A stretch of DNA of 32,964 nucleotides from Paracoccaceae bacterium (GTDB taxonomy: Bacteria; Pseudomonadota; Alphaproteobacteria; Rhodobacterales; Rhodobacteraceae). Below, one piece after another: positions 24,080-32,964 of this stretch (its first letter is position 1; each line of letters opens with the position of its first letter). Position numbers and translations under genes: made by a program. Where the stretch lies: positions 1-32,964 of the forward strand of contig JASJDQ010000029.1 of NCBI GenBank assembly GCA_030065075.1, written 5' to 3'. Under the pieces are notes generated by a model, which did no database searches, had not been told where the DNA came from, and worked only from the letters and a program-made list of their open reading frames with translations.

Positions 24080-24852
24080 GTATTTTCCTTGTTGAACGCG
24101 TTGATAACGGTCAGCCCGTGCATCGTCAGATCACCGTCGATGGTGTCGAAGCGGATGTCGCCTTGTGCAAAAAGCGGGGCAAGGCCGCCTGTTGCCACGG
24201 TCTTCATGTCGTGGCCGTACTCGGCCTTGATCCGGGCCACCAGCCCCTCGATCAATCCGCTGTAGCCCCAGAAGACCCCGGACTGGATCGCGCCCACCGT
24301 ATCGGTGCCGATGACCTTGGCGGGCTGCGAGATATCGACGTGCGGGAGTGCTGCCGCGCCCGCGGCAAGCGCCTCGAGCGAAAGGTTCACGCCGGGTGAA
24401 ATAACGCCGCCAACATAGGCGCCATCGTCGGCCACGACATCGAAGTTGGTCGCGGTGCCGAAGTCGATGACAACGACGTTGCCGCCGTAACGGTCAAAGG
24501 CGCCTGCCGCGTTGGCCAGCCGATCTGGCCCCGGGCGAACGCCCTCGTCGACGCGGTACGGCACGGGCAAACGGCATTCGGGCTTGCCGACGACCAGCGG
24601 GCGGCAATTGAAATAGCGGTCGCAAAGGACGCGCAGGTTGAAGACGACGCGCGGCACGGTCGAAGAGATGACCACTTCGTCGATGGTCACATCCTTCAGG
24701 CCCTGTGCGCCCATAAGAGTGGATAGCCAGACGAAGTACTGGTCCGCCGTGCGCTGGTGCTCAGTCGAGGCGCGCCAGGTACCGATGAAGCTTTCACCGT
24801 CCCAGATCGCGAACTCGGTGTTCGTGTTGCCCGTATCGATGCAAAGAAGCAT
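24076..24852 (-). CDS. coaX: Type III pantothenate kinase
   Basis: Phosphorylates pantothenate, the first step from vitamin B5 to coenzyme A. The 258 residues belong to the ASKHA fold: phosphate-1 motif CIDTGNTNTEFAIWDG, the pantothenate and dimer region GVRPGPDRLANAAGAFDRYG, VVIDFGTATNFDVV and YVGGVISPGVNLSLEAL. AAGAAALPHVDI follows. A good AAGGA site lies 4-5 bases before the ATG, partly inside the end of birA (8-base gap). It overlaps rnj by four bases. Confidence 0.95.
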   Translation of the reverse strand: MLLCIDTGNTNTEFAIWDGESFIGTWRASTEHQRTADQYFVWLSTLMGAQGLKDVTIDEVVISSTVPRVVFNLRVLCDRYFNCRPLVVGKPECRLPVPYRVDEGVRPGPDRLANAAGAFDRYGGNVVVIDFGTATNFDVVADDGAYVGGVISPGVNLSLEALAAGAAALPHVDISQPAKVIGTDTVGAIQSGVFWGYSGLIEGLVARIKAEYGHDMKTVATGGLAPLFAQGDIRFDTIDGDLTMHGLTVINAFNKENT

Positions 24853-24860
24853 GTTTTCCT

Positions 24861-25616
24861 TCAGAAATAGACGTCTGCCGCTGCGATCCGAACCTGCCCT
24901 TTCGGCGTCCGAAGCACAAGCTGGCCGTCTTCGTCCACCGTCTCGAATGTGCCCGTGACGGTCTCATTGCCGGTGCGCGCGGTGATCGGTTCGCCTAGCC
25001 GAGCGGCGCGGCGCAGCCATTTCTCGCGTATTCGCGAAAAGCCAAATTGGGTGAACAGCCGCTCTTCCGTCGCCATGGTCGAGGCCAGAAGCTCAAGCAT
25101 CTCGTCCGGCGAGGTCGGCGTGCCCCCTTCGCCTTCCAGGCTGACCGGCGGGAAGTCGGTGTCGTCCAATGCGTCCGGGGCTGCGGCCAAGTTGACGCCG
25201 ATGCCAATGGCCAGCCAATCGACGCCCCTCGATGTCCCAAGGCTTTCGAGCAGGATGCCCGCGACCTTGCCACCATTCAGCAGCACGTCGTTCGGCCATT
25301 TCAGCGCCAGGCGGGTGCGCTCGATCCGAAGCGCCAGCGCCTCGTACAGCGCATTCGCGGCGGAAAACGACCTGAGCGCCGCTTCCCCCGGTGTACCACC
25401 CGGCTTTAGCAGGTACGTGGCGGCGAAATTGCCTTCGGGTTCAACCCAAGTGCGGCCCCGCCGCCCCCGCGCCGCCGTCTGGCGGCGCGCCATGATCCAC
25501 GTGGGCTTGTCGAGCGTCGGTGCGCGGCGCGCAGCCTCGGCCATGGTGCTGTCGACCTCATCGAGGACGATCCGACCGATCCCCTCGGGCCAGTTCAGCA
25601 TGGAAAAATCTGACAC
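24861..25616 (-). CDS. birA: Biotin-[acetyl-CoA carboxylase] ligase
   Basis: Attaches biotin to the carboxyl carrier protein of acetyl-CoA carboxylase, and so feeds the malonyl-CoA pool used by FabD. The catalytic domain is complete: DEVDSTMAEAARR, the biotinyl-AMP loop ARGRRGRTW, LALKWPNDVLLNGGKVAGILLE and AIGIGVNL. The C-terminal SH3-like domain (TGTFETVDEDGQLVLRTPKG) follows. The DNA-binding helix-turn-helix of bifunctional BirA is absent, so this is a ligase only. The start is GTG at 25616 or ATG at 25601; neither has a good ribosome binding site. Tandem hairpins separate it from nuoN. Confidence 0.92.
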   Translation of the reverse strand: MSDFSMLNWPEGIGRIVLDEVDSTMAEAARRAPTLDKPTWIMARRQTAARGRRGRTWVEPEGNFAATYLLKPGGTPGEAALRSFSAANALYEALALRIERTRLALKWPNDVLLNGGKVAGILLESLGTSRGVDWLAIGIGVNLAAAPDALDDTDFPPVSLEGEGGTPTSPDEMLELLASTMATEERLFTQFGFSRIREKWLRRAARLGEPITARTGNETVTGTFETVDEDGQLVLRTPKGQVRIAAADVYF

Positions 25617-25626
25617 GGATTTTGCA

Positions 25627-25673
25627 GCGGAAAATTCACCATTTTCCGCGGCATTTTCTGCCTCAGAAAATGC
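25627..25673 (-). promoter_or_regulatory. Two tandem perfect hairpins after nuoN
   Basis: GCATTTTCTG-AGG-CAGAAAATGC (minus strand, 25673-25651; 10-bp stem) is followed after one base by GCGGAAAAT-GGTGA-ATTTTCCGC (25649-25627; 9-bp stem). They begin three bases after the nuoN stop. Neither is followed by a proper T-run, so they may protect the nuo message from decay or attenuate read-through into birA rather than terminate completely. Confidence 0.65.
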
Positions 25674-25676
25674 TGC

Positions 25677-27110
25677 CTAGTTGACAAGTGTCGCTGCCGC
25701 CGCCGCTGCCGCGCCCTCGACGCCAAAGAGGTTCACGACGCCAAAGACCATCGCGGCAGCACTTGCCACCAGAAAACCCCAAAGAATGCCCGAGCCCCCC
25801 TGATCCAGCTCGCTTTCCTCAGCGCCGAAATACATCAGGTAGACGATCCGCAGGTAATAGAACGCCCCGATTACACTCGCAACCACGCCAAGGATCGCCA
25901 GCCAGGCCATTCCCGCATCCACAGCCGCCAAGAGGACCGAGTACTTGGCAAAGAACCCGACAAGCGGCGGCACACCGGCAAGCGAAAAGAGCAACAAGAG
26001 CATCGCCAGCGCCATCAGCGGTTCGCGTTTGGAATACAGCGACAAAGCGTTGATCTCGACAACGGGTTGGCCGTCTTTCTCCATCGACAGGATGAAGGCA
26101 AAGGTACCGACGTTCATCGTGACGTAAATCGCCATGTAAAGCAGCATACTCTCGACGCCCTGCGCGGTCCCCGCCGCCAGCCCCATCAGCGCGTAGCCCA
26201 TATGCGCGATCGAGGAATAGGCCATCAGGCGTTTGATGTTTGTCTGCCCGATTGCCGCGATCGCGCCGAGGAACATCGAGGCCACCGAAAGCACCGCCAG
26301 GATCTGCTGCCAATCGCCCACGATCCCGCCGAAGGCATCATGCACCACGCGGGCGAAAAGCCCCATGGCCGCGACTTTTGGGGCCGTTGCGAAGAAGGCC
26401 GTCACCGGCGTGGGCGACCCTTCGTAGACATCTGGCGTCCACATATGGAACGGCGCTGCACTTACCTTGAAGGCAAGGCCCGCGGCGATGAAGGCCAGAC
26501 CGAACAAGAGCCCGACAGACGCCTCACCTTTCGCGGCCGCAATGACATCGGCGAAGAGCGTGCTGCCGGTATAGCCATAAACCAACGACGCGCCGTAAAG
26601 CAGCAAGCCTGACGAAAGTGCGCCAAGGACAAAGTACTTCAGCCCCGCCTCGGTGGACTTCACGCTGTCCCGGCGAAGGGCGGCGACCACATAAAGCGAG
26701 AGCGACTGCAGTTCGAGCCCCATGTAAAGCGCGATCAGGTCGCCCGCACTGACCATCACCATCATGCCGACGCAGGCCAGCGCGATCAGCATCGGATACT
26801 CGAACCGCAACAGGTCGCGGCGCGCCATGTAGTTTTCGCTCATCAAAAGGATGGCGGCGGCGGAAAGAAGGATCGTCACCTTGGCGAAACGCGCGAAGCC
26901 GTCATCGACGAACATACCGCCAAAGGCGCTTCCGGTACCTGCGCCCTGGAAACCGATCCAGGCGGCGACAGCAACCAGCACCGCGCTGGTTGCCCAGACG
27001 AACACCGACGCAAGCCGGTCCTTCCCTCCATAGGCGCCAAACAGCAGGCCCAGCATGGCAAAGACGCTCAGGAAGATCTCCGGCAGGATGATATTCAGAT
27101 CAGCGGACAT
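25677..27110 (-). CDS. nuoN: NADH-quinone oxidoreductase subunit N
   Basis: One of three antiporter-like proton-pumping subunits in the membrane arm of complex I. The 477 residues contain about 14 membrane helices and the Mrp-type core: [18 protein letters not shown] (conserved Glu), [18 protein letters not shown] (conserved Lys) and [16 protein letters not shown]. The frame can begin at TTG (27113), but the ATG at 27110 has GGAGG six bases upstream and is preferred. It then overlaps the nuoM stop by one base (TGATG). Last gene of the nuo operon here. Confidence 0.96.
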   Translation of the reverse strand: MSADLNIILPEIFLSVFAMLGLLFGAYGGKDRLASVFVWATSAVLVAVAAWIGFQGAGTGSAFGGMFVDDGFARFAKVTILLSAAAILLMSENYMARRDLLRFEYPMLIALACVGMMVMVSAGDLIALYMGLELQSLSLYVVAALRRDSVKSTEAGLKYFVLGALSSGLLLYGASLVYGYTGSTLFADVIAAAKGEASVGLLFGLAFIAAGLAFKVSAAPFHMWTPDVYEGSPTPVTAFFATAPKVAAMGLFARVVHDAFGGIVGDWQQILAVLSVASMFLGAIAAIGQTNIKRLMAYSSIAHMGYALMGLAAGTAQGVESMLLYMAIYVTMNVGTFAFILSMEKDGQPVVEINALSLYSKREPLMALAMLLLLFSLAGVPPLVGFFAKYSVLLAAVDAGMAWLAILGVVASVIGAFYYLRIVYLMYFGAEESELDQGGSGILWGFLVASAAAMVFGVVNLFGVEGAAAAAAATLVN

Positions 27111-28666
27111 CAATTGCCTCCCGCATCTGCGACCTGGGATGTCGCGTTGAATTCGGCAACGGCGGTTTCATAACCCGACAGCATGTTGGCCACCGACGGC
27201 CCGATTACATCCGTGATCAGGCTGGGATAAACGCCAAGCAGGATCGTCATGACGATCAGCGGCGCGAATATGCTCCTCTCGCGTGCCGTCATGTCGGTGA
27301 TCGACTTCAGGCTTTCCTTGATCAGGTCGCCCATCACCACCCGGCGATAGAGCCAGAGCGCGTAAGCCGCCGACAGGATTACGCCCGTCGCGGCCACGGC
27401 GGCGACCCAGGTGTTGGCCTGGAACATGCCCATCAACGTCAGAAATTCGCCCACGAATCCGCTCGTGCCCGGCAGACCGACATTCGCCATGGTGAACAGC
27501 ATGAACACCGCCGCATAGGCCGGCATCCGGTTCACAAGGCCGCCGTAGGCGTCGATCTCACGCGTGTGCATCCGGTCATAAATCACACCCACGCAAAGGA
27601 AGAGCGCGCCGGAGATGAAGCCATGGCTGATCATCTGGAAGATCGCACCGTCGACGCCTTGCTGGTTCGCCGCGAAAATGCCTGCGGTCACGTACCCCAT
27701 GTGCGCGACCGAGGAATAGGCGATCAGCTTCTTCATGTCCTCCTGCATCAGCGCCACCAGCGAAGTATAGACGATGGCGATGGCCGAAAGCCAAAGCACG
27801 AAGTCCGCCAGAAGATCGGATGCGACCGGGAACATGGGCAGGTTGAAACGCAGGAACCCGTAGCCGCCCAGCTTCAACAGGATCGCTGCCAGAACGACCG
27901 AGCCTGCCGTCGGCGCCTGCACGTGCGCATCCGGCAACCAGGTGTGCACCGGCCACATCGGCATCTTCACGGCGAACGATGCGAAGAACGCCAGCCACAG
28001 AAGCGTCTGCAGACCGCCGATGATCTGGAAGCCCCAGATGTCCATCGTTTCCGACCCGAAGTTGTGATTGAGTAGAGCGGTGATATCCGTCGTGCCCGAA
28101 TCCACATACATCGCGACCATCGCGACCAACATCAGGACCGACCCGAAGAAGGTGTAGAGGAAGAACTTGAACGCCGCATAGATGCGGTCCTTGCCGCCCC
28201 AGATGCCGATGATCAGGAACATCGGGATCAGGCCGCCTTCGAAGAACAGGTAGAACAGCACAAGGTCCAACGCGCAGAAAACGCCCAGCATCAGCGTTTC
28301 CAGCACCAGGAACGCGATCATGTATTCCTTCACGCGGTCCTTCACGTCCCAGCACGCCAGGATGGTGATCGGCATCAGGAAGGTCGTCAGCATCACGAAC
28401 AGGACCGATATGCCGTCGACCCCCATCTTGTAGGTCAGGCCGAGGATCCACTCGCCCTCTTCCACAAATTGAAAGCCCGTGTCTTGCGGGTCGAAGCCCG
28501 CGAGGATGAAGAGCGAAACAAGAAACGTCAGCGCGGTCGCGACCAGCGCCACGTACTTGGCGTTGCGGTCAACTGCGTCGCCCGAGCCGCGCAGGAACAC
28601 CCCCAGAATCGCCGCCGCGATCAACGGGATGAAGGTCATCATCGACAGCGGATTGTCTAGAAACAT
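27110..28666 (-). CDS. nuoM: NADH-quinone oxidoreductase subunit M
   Basis: The second antiporter-like subunit of complex I. The 518 residues carry about 14 helices and typical motifs: the conserved Glu in [39 protein letters not shown] with the lysine-containing helix before it (FAVKMPMW), and [16 protein letters not shown]. It starts four bases after nuoL ends, with GGGGGG/GAG purines before the ATG, and is coupled to nuoN. Confidence 0.97.
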   Translation of the reverse strand: MFLDNPLSMMTFIPLIAAAILGVFLRGSGDAVDRNAKYVALVATALTFLVSLFILAGFDPQDTGFQFVEEGEWILGLTYKMGVDGISVLFVMLTTFLMPITILACWDVKDRVKEYMIAFLVLETLMLGVFCALDLVLFYLFFEGGLIPMFLIIGIWGGKDRIYAAFKFFLYTFFGSVLMLVAMVAMYVDSGTTDITALLNHNFGSETMDIWGFQIIGGLQTLLWLAFFASFAVKMPMWPVHTWLPDAHVQAPTAGSVVLAAILLKLGGYGFLRFNLPMFPVASDLLADFVLWLSAIAIVYTSLVALMQEDMKKLIAYSSVAHMGYVTAGIFAANQQGVDGAIFQMISHGFISGALFLCVGVIYDRMHTREIDAYGGLVNRMPAYAAVFMLFTMANVGLPGTSGFVGEFLTLMGMFQANTWVAAVAATGVILSAAYALWLYRRVVMGDLIKESLKSITDMTARERSIFAPLIVMTILLGVYPSLITDVIGPSVANMLSGYETAVAEFNATSQVADAGGN

Positions 28667-28670
28667 GGTC

Positions 28671-30776
28671 TCAGCCCCCCGCCAGCGTCATCCAGGTGAC
28701 CAGCACCAGGATGCCAAGGACCATCGCAAACGCGTAGGTGAAGATGTAGCCCGACTGCGCGCGCCCAGCGAGCCGGGTGAAGAACGGAATGATCCCCATG
28801 GCCAGCCCGTTCAAGCCGCCGTCGATCGTCGCCCCATCGCCCTGCTTCCACAGGAAGCGGCCGACCCACATCGCCGGCTTCACGAACAGGAAGTCGTAAA
28901 TCTCGTCCACGTACCACTTGTTCAGCAGGAACTGGTACAGGATCGGCTGGTTCTCGGCCAACCGCTCGGGCCAGTCTGGACGGCGGATATAGAATTGATA
29001 CGCAGTGAGGAAGCCCAGAAGCATTGCGATGAACGGCGACAGTTTCACCCACTTCGGCACCAGATGCGCCTCGTGCAGCACGTGGTTGTCATCGGCGATA
29101 TAGAGCGCGCCCTGACCCGGCTCGGTGTGCCGCTCAGCGTGGGCCTCGTCGGACTTCTCTTCCGCCGCATGGGCTGCGCCGATCATCAAAACGGCCTGCT
29201 TCTCCTCGCCCTTCGCCATGCCAAAGAACTTGTCGACGCTCTCCTGAGAGCCAAAGAACGGCTTGTACCAGATCATACCGGCAAAGATCGCGCCGACTGC
29301 CAGAACACCCAAGGGTGCCACCATGGTCATCGGGCTTTCATGGGCGTGCTCATGGGTGTGATGATCGCCCCGTGGCTCGCCGTAGAACGTCAGGAACATC
29401 AGCCGCCAGCTATAGAAGCTGGTGAAACAAGCGGCAATGACCAGCCACCAGAACGCGACGATCGAGGCATCGGTGCCGCCCGCAAAGGCGCTTTCGATTA
29501 TCGCGTCCTTCGAGACGAAGCCCGCGAAGCCCACCGGGAATCCAATGTACAAGAGCGGGATACCGACGCCGGTGATCGCCAGCGTTCCGATCATCATCGC
29601 CCAGAAGGTATAGGGCAGCTTGTCCTTCAGCCCGCCATAGTTCCGCATGTCCTGCTCGTGATGCATCCCGTGGATGACCGAACCGGCGCCAAGGAAAAGC
29701 ATTGCCTTGAAAAACGCGTGCGTCAGAAGGTGGAACATCGCGACCGAGTACACGCCGACGCCCGCGGCCACGAACATGTATCCCAACTGCGAACAGGTCG
29801 AATAGGCGATCACGCGCTTGATGTCGTTCTGCACAAGGCCCACGGTCGCCGCGAAGAACGCGGTGATCAGCCCGATCCAGACGATAAAGCTTTGCGTCCA
29901 CTCGGCGTATTCCATCAACGGCGACATGCGGCAGACAAGGAACACGCCGGCGGTGACCATCGTCGCCGCGTGAATGAGCGCTGACACTGGCGTCGGGCCC
30001 TCCATCGCGTCCGGCAACCAGGTGTGCAGCAGGAACTGCGCCGACTTGCCCATCGCGCCGATGAACAGCAGGAAGCAGATCAGCTCGATCGCGGGCCAAT
30101 CCGTCCAAAGGAAAGTGATCTGCGCCTCTGCCAGTTCAGGTGCTGCGGCGAAGATGTCGTCGAAGTTGATGCTGTCGACCATCAGGAAAACAGCAAAGAC
30201 GCCCAGCGCCAGCCCGAAGTCGCCGACGCGGTTGACGACAAACGCCTTGATCGCGGCCGCGTTGGCGGAAGGCTTCCGGAAATAGAACCCGATCAGCAAA
30301 TAGGACGCCAGACCCACGCCCTCCCAGCCAAAGAAGAGCTGCACGAGGTTGTCCGCTGTCACCAGCATCAGCATCGCGAAGGTGAAGAACGACAGGTAGG
30401 CGAAGAACCGGGGGCGGTAACTCTCTGCCTCCTCGTTGAAATTATCGTCATGCGCCATGTAGCCGAAGCTGTAGAGGTGGACGAGTGCCGAGACCGTGGT
30501 GATCACGATCAGCATCACTGCCGTCAGCCGGTCCATCCGAATGGCCCAGTCGGTGGCAAGCGAGCCGCTTTCGATCCAACGCAGCACGGTCACCGTGTAA
30601 CGACCATTCTCATGCGCGAAGGGATCGAAGGTCAGAAAAATGACCCAGCTCAGAAGTGCCGCGAGGAACAACAGACCCGTGGCTGTCCACTGCGCGGCCA
30701 CCTCACCAATGATCCGCCAGCCAAACCCGCAGATCAGCGCGCCTACCAGGGGGGCAAAGAGGATGATCGTTTCCAT
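28671..30776 (-). CDS. nuoL: NADH-quinone oxidoreductase subunit L
   Basis: The distal antiporter-like subunit of complex I, carrying the long lateral helix. The 701 residues are longer than E. coli NuoL (613). Core motifs are present: [50 protein letters not shown] and [16 protein letters not shown]. The extra length includes a His-rich stretch ([13 protein letters not shown]) and an Ala/Glu/His-rich segment ([16 protein letters not shown]) between late helices, a common feature in alphaproteobacteria. It is 42 bases after nuoK. Confidence 0.97.
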   Translation of the reverse strand: METIILFAPLVGALICGFGWRIIGEVAAQWTATGLLFLAALLSWVIFLTFDPFAHENGRYTVTVLRWIESGSLATDWAIRMDRLTAVMLIVITTVSALVHLYSFGYMAHDDNFNEEAESYRPRFFAYLSFFTFAMLMLVTADNLVQLFFGWEGVGLASYLLIGFYFRKPSANAAAIKAFVVNRVGDFGLALGVFAVFLMVDSINFDDIFAAAPELAEAQITFLWTDWPAIELICFLLFIGAMGKSAQFLLHTWLPDAMEGPTPVSALIHAATMVTAGVFLVCRMSPLMEYAEWTQSFIVWIGLITAFFAATVGLVQNDIKRVIAYSTCSQLGYMFVAAGVGVYSVAMFHLLTHAFFKAMLFLGAGSVIHGMHHEQDMRNYGGLKDKLPYTFWAMMIGTLAITGVGIPLLYIGFPVGFAGFVSKDAIIESAFAGGTDASIVAFWWLVIAACFTSFYSWRLMFLTFYGEPRGDHHTHEHAHESPMTMVAPLGVLAVGAIFAGMIWYKPFFGSQESVDKFFGMAKGEEKQAVLMIGAAHAAEEKSDEAHAERHTEPGQGALYIADDNHVLHEAHLVPKWVKLSPFIAMLLGFLTAYQFYIRRPDWPERLAENQPILYQFLLNKWYVDEIYDFLFVKPAMWVGRFLWKQGDGATIDGGLNGLAMGIIPFFTRLAGRAQSGYIFTYAFAMVLGILVLVTWMTLAGG

Positions 30777-30818
30777 CAGACGCGCGCCTTATTCATCTTG
30801 CCAAAAATACGCAAATCC

Positions 30819-31124
30819 TCACCCCTTCATCACATTGACGTCTTCGACATCGATGGTGCCACGGTTGCGGAAGAAACAGACGAGGATGGCCAGGCCGATT
30901 GCTGCCTCGGCCGCGGCGACCGTCAGGACGAAGAGTGTGAAGACCTGGCCCGTGATGTCCCCTAGATAGGCCGAGAAGGCGACCAGGTTGATGTTCACCG
31001 CCAAAAGCATCAACTCTATGCTCATAAGCAGGATGATCACGTTCTTCCGGTTCAGGAAGATCCCGAAGATGCCGATGACGAACAGCGTCGCCGCAACGAT
31101 TAGATAGTGTTCCAGTCCGATCAT
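30819..31124 (-). CDS. nuoK: NADH-quinone oxidoreductase subunit K
   Basis: A three-helix subunit of the complex I membrane arm (MrpC-like). The 101 residues hold both conserved buried glutamates, in [19 protein letters not shown] and [13 protein letters not shown]. Its ATG overlaps the stop of the preceding periplasmic-protein gene by four bases (ATGA). The 42-base spacer to nuoL contains GTATTTTTGGCAAGATGAA, resembling an interspersed intergenic motif of this bacterial group. Confidence 0.97.
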   Translation of the reverse strand: MIGLEHYLIVAATLFVIGIFGIFLNRKNVIILLMSIELMLLAVNINLVAFSAYLGDITGQVFTLFVLTVAAAEAAIGLAILVCFFRNRGTIDVEDVNVMKG

Positions 31125-31585
31125 TGGCTTGCCTCGTAAGGGGTCTTGTCGCCCTGCAGGTCCGGGTAAAGCGCGGCGCAGGCGCAGGGTTCGGCGTCGA
31201 GCCGGGCCAGCTTGATGTCGCGGCCCTTGGGGTGGATCGCCTCGGCCAAACGCTCGAAACTGAACAGCGCAGGCGCCGCCGCCATTTCGGTCGCGATGAT
31301 CTTGCGTACGATGTTTGTTCGATCAAAGGGCGGTCGCGGGGAAATGCGTTCTTCCAGCACCCGTGTTCTCAGGACATCGCCGGTTTCACAGTGCGCGACA
31401 AGCAGGTCCAGATAGACACCCTCCTGGCTCCACCAGTCGTCCCAGCCAACACGGCCCGCGCCGAAATCGACGTGGCCGGATTCGCCGCCGTGACTGACGT
31501 GCGTCACCCGCTCGCACTCGGCCAGCGTAAGCGCATGAGCCGGCACGGCACCCAACGCAAGACATATGGCGACGGGCCGGATCAA
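31121..31585 (-). CDS. Putative periplasmic protein inserted between nuoJ and nuoK
   Basis: The 154-residue protein begins at TTG (31585). The start overlaps the stop of the 49-codon gene by four bases (TTGA), and the end overlaps nuoK by four bases. A short signal peptide ([18 protein letters not shown]) precedes a soluble domain with four cysteines (C24, C66, C134, C136; the last two in [10 protein letters not shown]). Other marked parts are [21 protein letters not shown] and [18 protein letters not shown] do not recognise a family. The context implies a role alongside complex I on the periplasmic side, perhaps assembly or disulfide-stabilised support, as inference. It could instead be an unrelated passenger held in the operon. 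Confidence 0.75.
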   Translation of the reverse strand: MIRPVAICLALGAVPAHALTLAECERVTHVSHGGESGHVDFGAGRVGWDDWWSQEGVYLDLLVAHCETGDVLRTRVLEERISPRPPFDRTNIVRKIIATEMAAAPALFSFERLAEAIHPKGRDIKLARLDAEPCACAALYPDLQGDKTPYEASQ

Positions 31586-31731
31586 CAGCTCTCCCCAAGA
31601 GTGCAGGTCACCACGCCCGGCCCCATGAGTCCAGGTGCCGCGCCGCCGCCCAAGGCTGGGTCCGAAAGCGACCCCGTGCCCACGGCACCGACGAAAGAGA
31701 GCCCGATGATGACGAACGCAAGTGTCTTCAC
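31582..31731 (-). CDS. 49-residue small protein gene between nuoJ and nuoK
   Basis: A GTG start (31731-31729) overlaps the nuoJ stop as GTGA, and the TGA stop overlaps the TTG start of the next gene as TTGA. The 49-residue product begins [20 protein letters not shown], a hydrophobic segment that could be a signal peptide or membrane anchor. A Gly/Pro/Ala-rich stretch ([15 protein letters not shown]) follows. It ends VTCTLGESC with Cys43 and a C-terminal Cys49. The exact 4-base overlaps at both ends argue strongly that it is translated as part of the operon. Function unknown; it pairs naturally with the following cysteine-containing exported protein. Confidence 0.68.
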   Translation of the reverse strand: MKTLAFVIIGLSFVGAVGTGSLSDPALGGGAAPGLMGPGVVTCTLGESC

Positions 31732-32338
31732 AGGCCCTGCCCCGGCTTGATGTCTTTCAGTTCCATCGCCTTGGCCGGATCGCGGTACATTTGCGCCAGC
31801 ACATCCTGCCGCTTGACATACGTCCGGTGCCGCAGCGTCAGCACGATGGCCCCGACCATGGCCACCAGCAGGATCAGGCCCGCCAGTTGGAAGAGCAGGA
31901 AGTACTTGTCGTACAGCACGCGGCCCAGCGCATCGGTGTTGTGATCGCCCAGGCCCGCCACCGCATCCGGGCGATCGGCCATGGCCACGCCGTCTGCCGT
32001 TGTCCAGACGCCGAACGCCATGGCGAGTTGCATCAGGATCACCACGCCAATGAGCAAAGCCAGCGGCATATACCGTGCCATTTCTGCCTTCAGCTCGGCG
32101 AAGTCGACGTCCAGCATCATCACGACGAACAGAAACAGCACCGCGACCGCGCCCACATAGACGATGATCAGTAGCATCGCGACGAACTCGGCGCCCAGAA
32201 GCACGAAAAGCCCCGCCGCCGACAGAAACGACAGGATCAACCACAGCACTGAATGGACCGGGTTCCGGCTGATCACGGTAAAGAGGCCACCCGCAATACA
32301 AGCAATCGCAAAGAGATAGAAGGTCAGCACGACCGGTG

Positions 32339-32342
<4 letters not shown>
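31728..32342 (-). CDS. nuoJ: NADH-quinone oxidoreductase subunit J
   Basis: A membrane-arm subunit of complex I with five helices; one helix takes part in coupling quinone chemistry to proton movement. The 204 residues contain the conserved [53 protein letters not shown] with its invariant Glu and Tyr, and a C-terminal cytosolic tail. Four-base overlaps join it to the CMD-family gene upstream and to the 49-codon gene downstream. Confidence 0.97.

Positions 32343-32964
<622 letters not shown>

Noticed and set aside
22685-24265. 526-codon frame opposite rnj
   Set aside because: Antisense to RNase J with all metal ligands present; a long shadow caused by high GC.
28479-29984. 501-codon frame opposite nuoM and nuoL
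   Set aside because: Antisense to conserved complex I subunits; no plausible protein character.

Overview
The window is about 33 kb of GC-rich alphaproteobacterial chromosome, most likely from the Rhodobacteraceae (roseobacter group). The evidence is a split, circularly permuted ssrA gene, an alpha-type SspB adaptor, a VPLPA-CTERM secreted protein, a nuo operon with accessory reading frames between its subunits, and the nuoN-birA-coaX-rnj order. Both ends cut through genes (mltG at the left, nuoI at the right), so this looks like a whole contig. Its first 238 bases are a perfect fold-back palindrome, best explained as an assembly or amplification artefact inside mltG.

Layout. 1-6484, minus strand: acuI, fabD, fabG, acpP, then fabF-mltG. 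The fatty-acid cluster is interrupted by a plus-strand membrane-anchored PilZ-domain gene (2461-3342) and a strong shared terminator. 6593-6943: promoter and two-piece tmRNA. 7101-10066, plus strand: a rhodanese-ChrB fusion overlapping chrA (chromate resistance and efflux), sspB (adaptor for tmRNA-tagged proteins), and a small membrane protein. 10063-12532, minus: tatA-tatB-tatC followed by a coupled DUF815-type ATPase. 12731-13799, plus: a small alpha/beta-barrel-like protein and a WYL (YafY-type) regulator. 13785-17490: an unknown membrane protein, an orphan FbpC-like ABC ATPase, an SDR-like protein without the usual catalytic residues, a small hypothetical gene and an NTF2-like protein. 17683-18276, minus: VPLPA-CTERM protein. 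18445-21658, plus: prfC (RF3) and rhlE. 21768-25616, minus: birA-coaX-rnj-gph. 25677-32964, minus: nuoI (partial), a CMD-family gene, nuoJ, a 49-codon gene, a periplasmic protein, nuoK, nuoL, nuoM, nuoN.

How the genes work together. fabD, fabG, acpP and fabF form the core of type II fatty acid synthesis. ssrA, sspB and prfC all serve translation termination, ribosome rescue and disposal of the products. tatABC exports folded proteins. The nuo genes encode the membrane arm of respiratory complex I.

The least-described material is in the nuo operon. Three non-structural genes are threaded between nuoI, nuoJ and nuoK, each joined to its neighbours by 4-base stop/start overlaps. One is a 49-codon GTG-start gene that is easy to miss, and two of the three look exported. 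Other points of interest are a perfect hairpin just inside prfC combined with a badly placed ribosome binding site, tandem hairpins after nuoN, and a cluster of CTGACA motifs between tatA and the WYL regulator operon.
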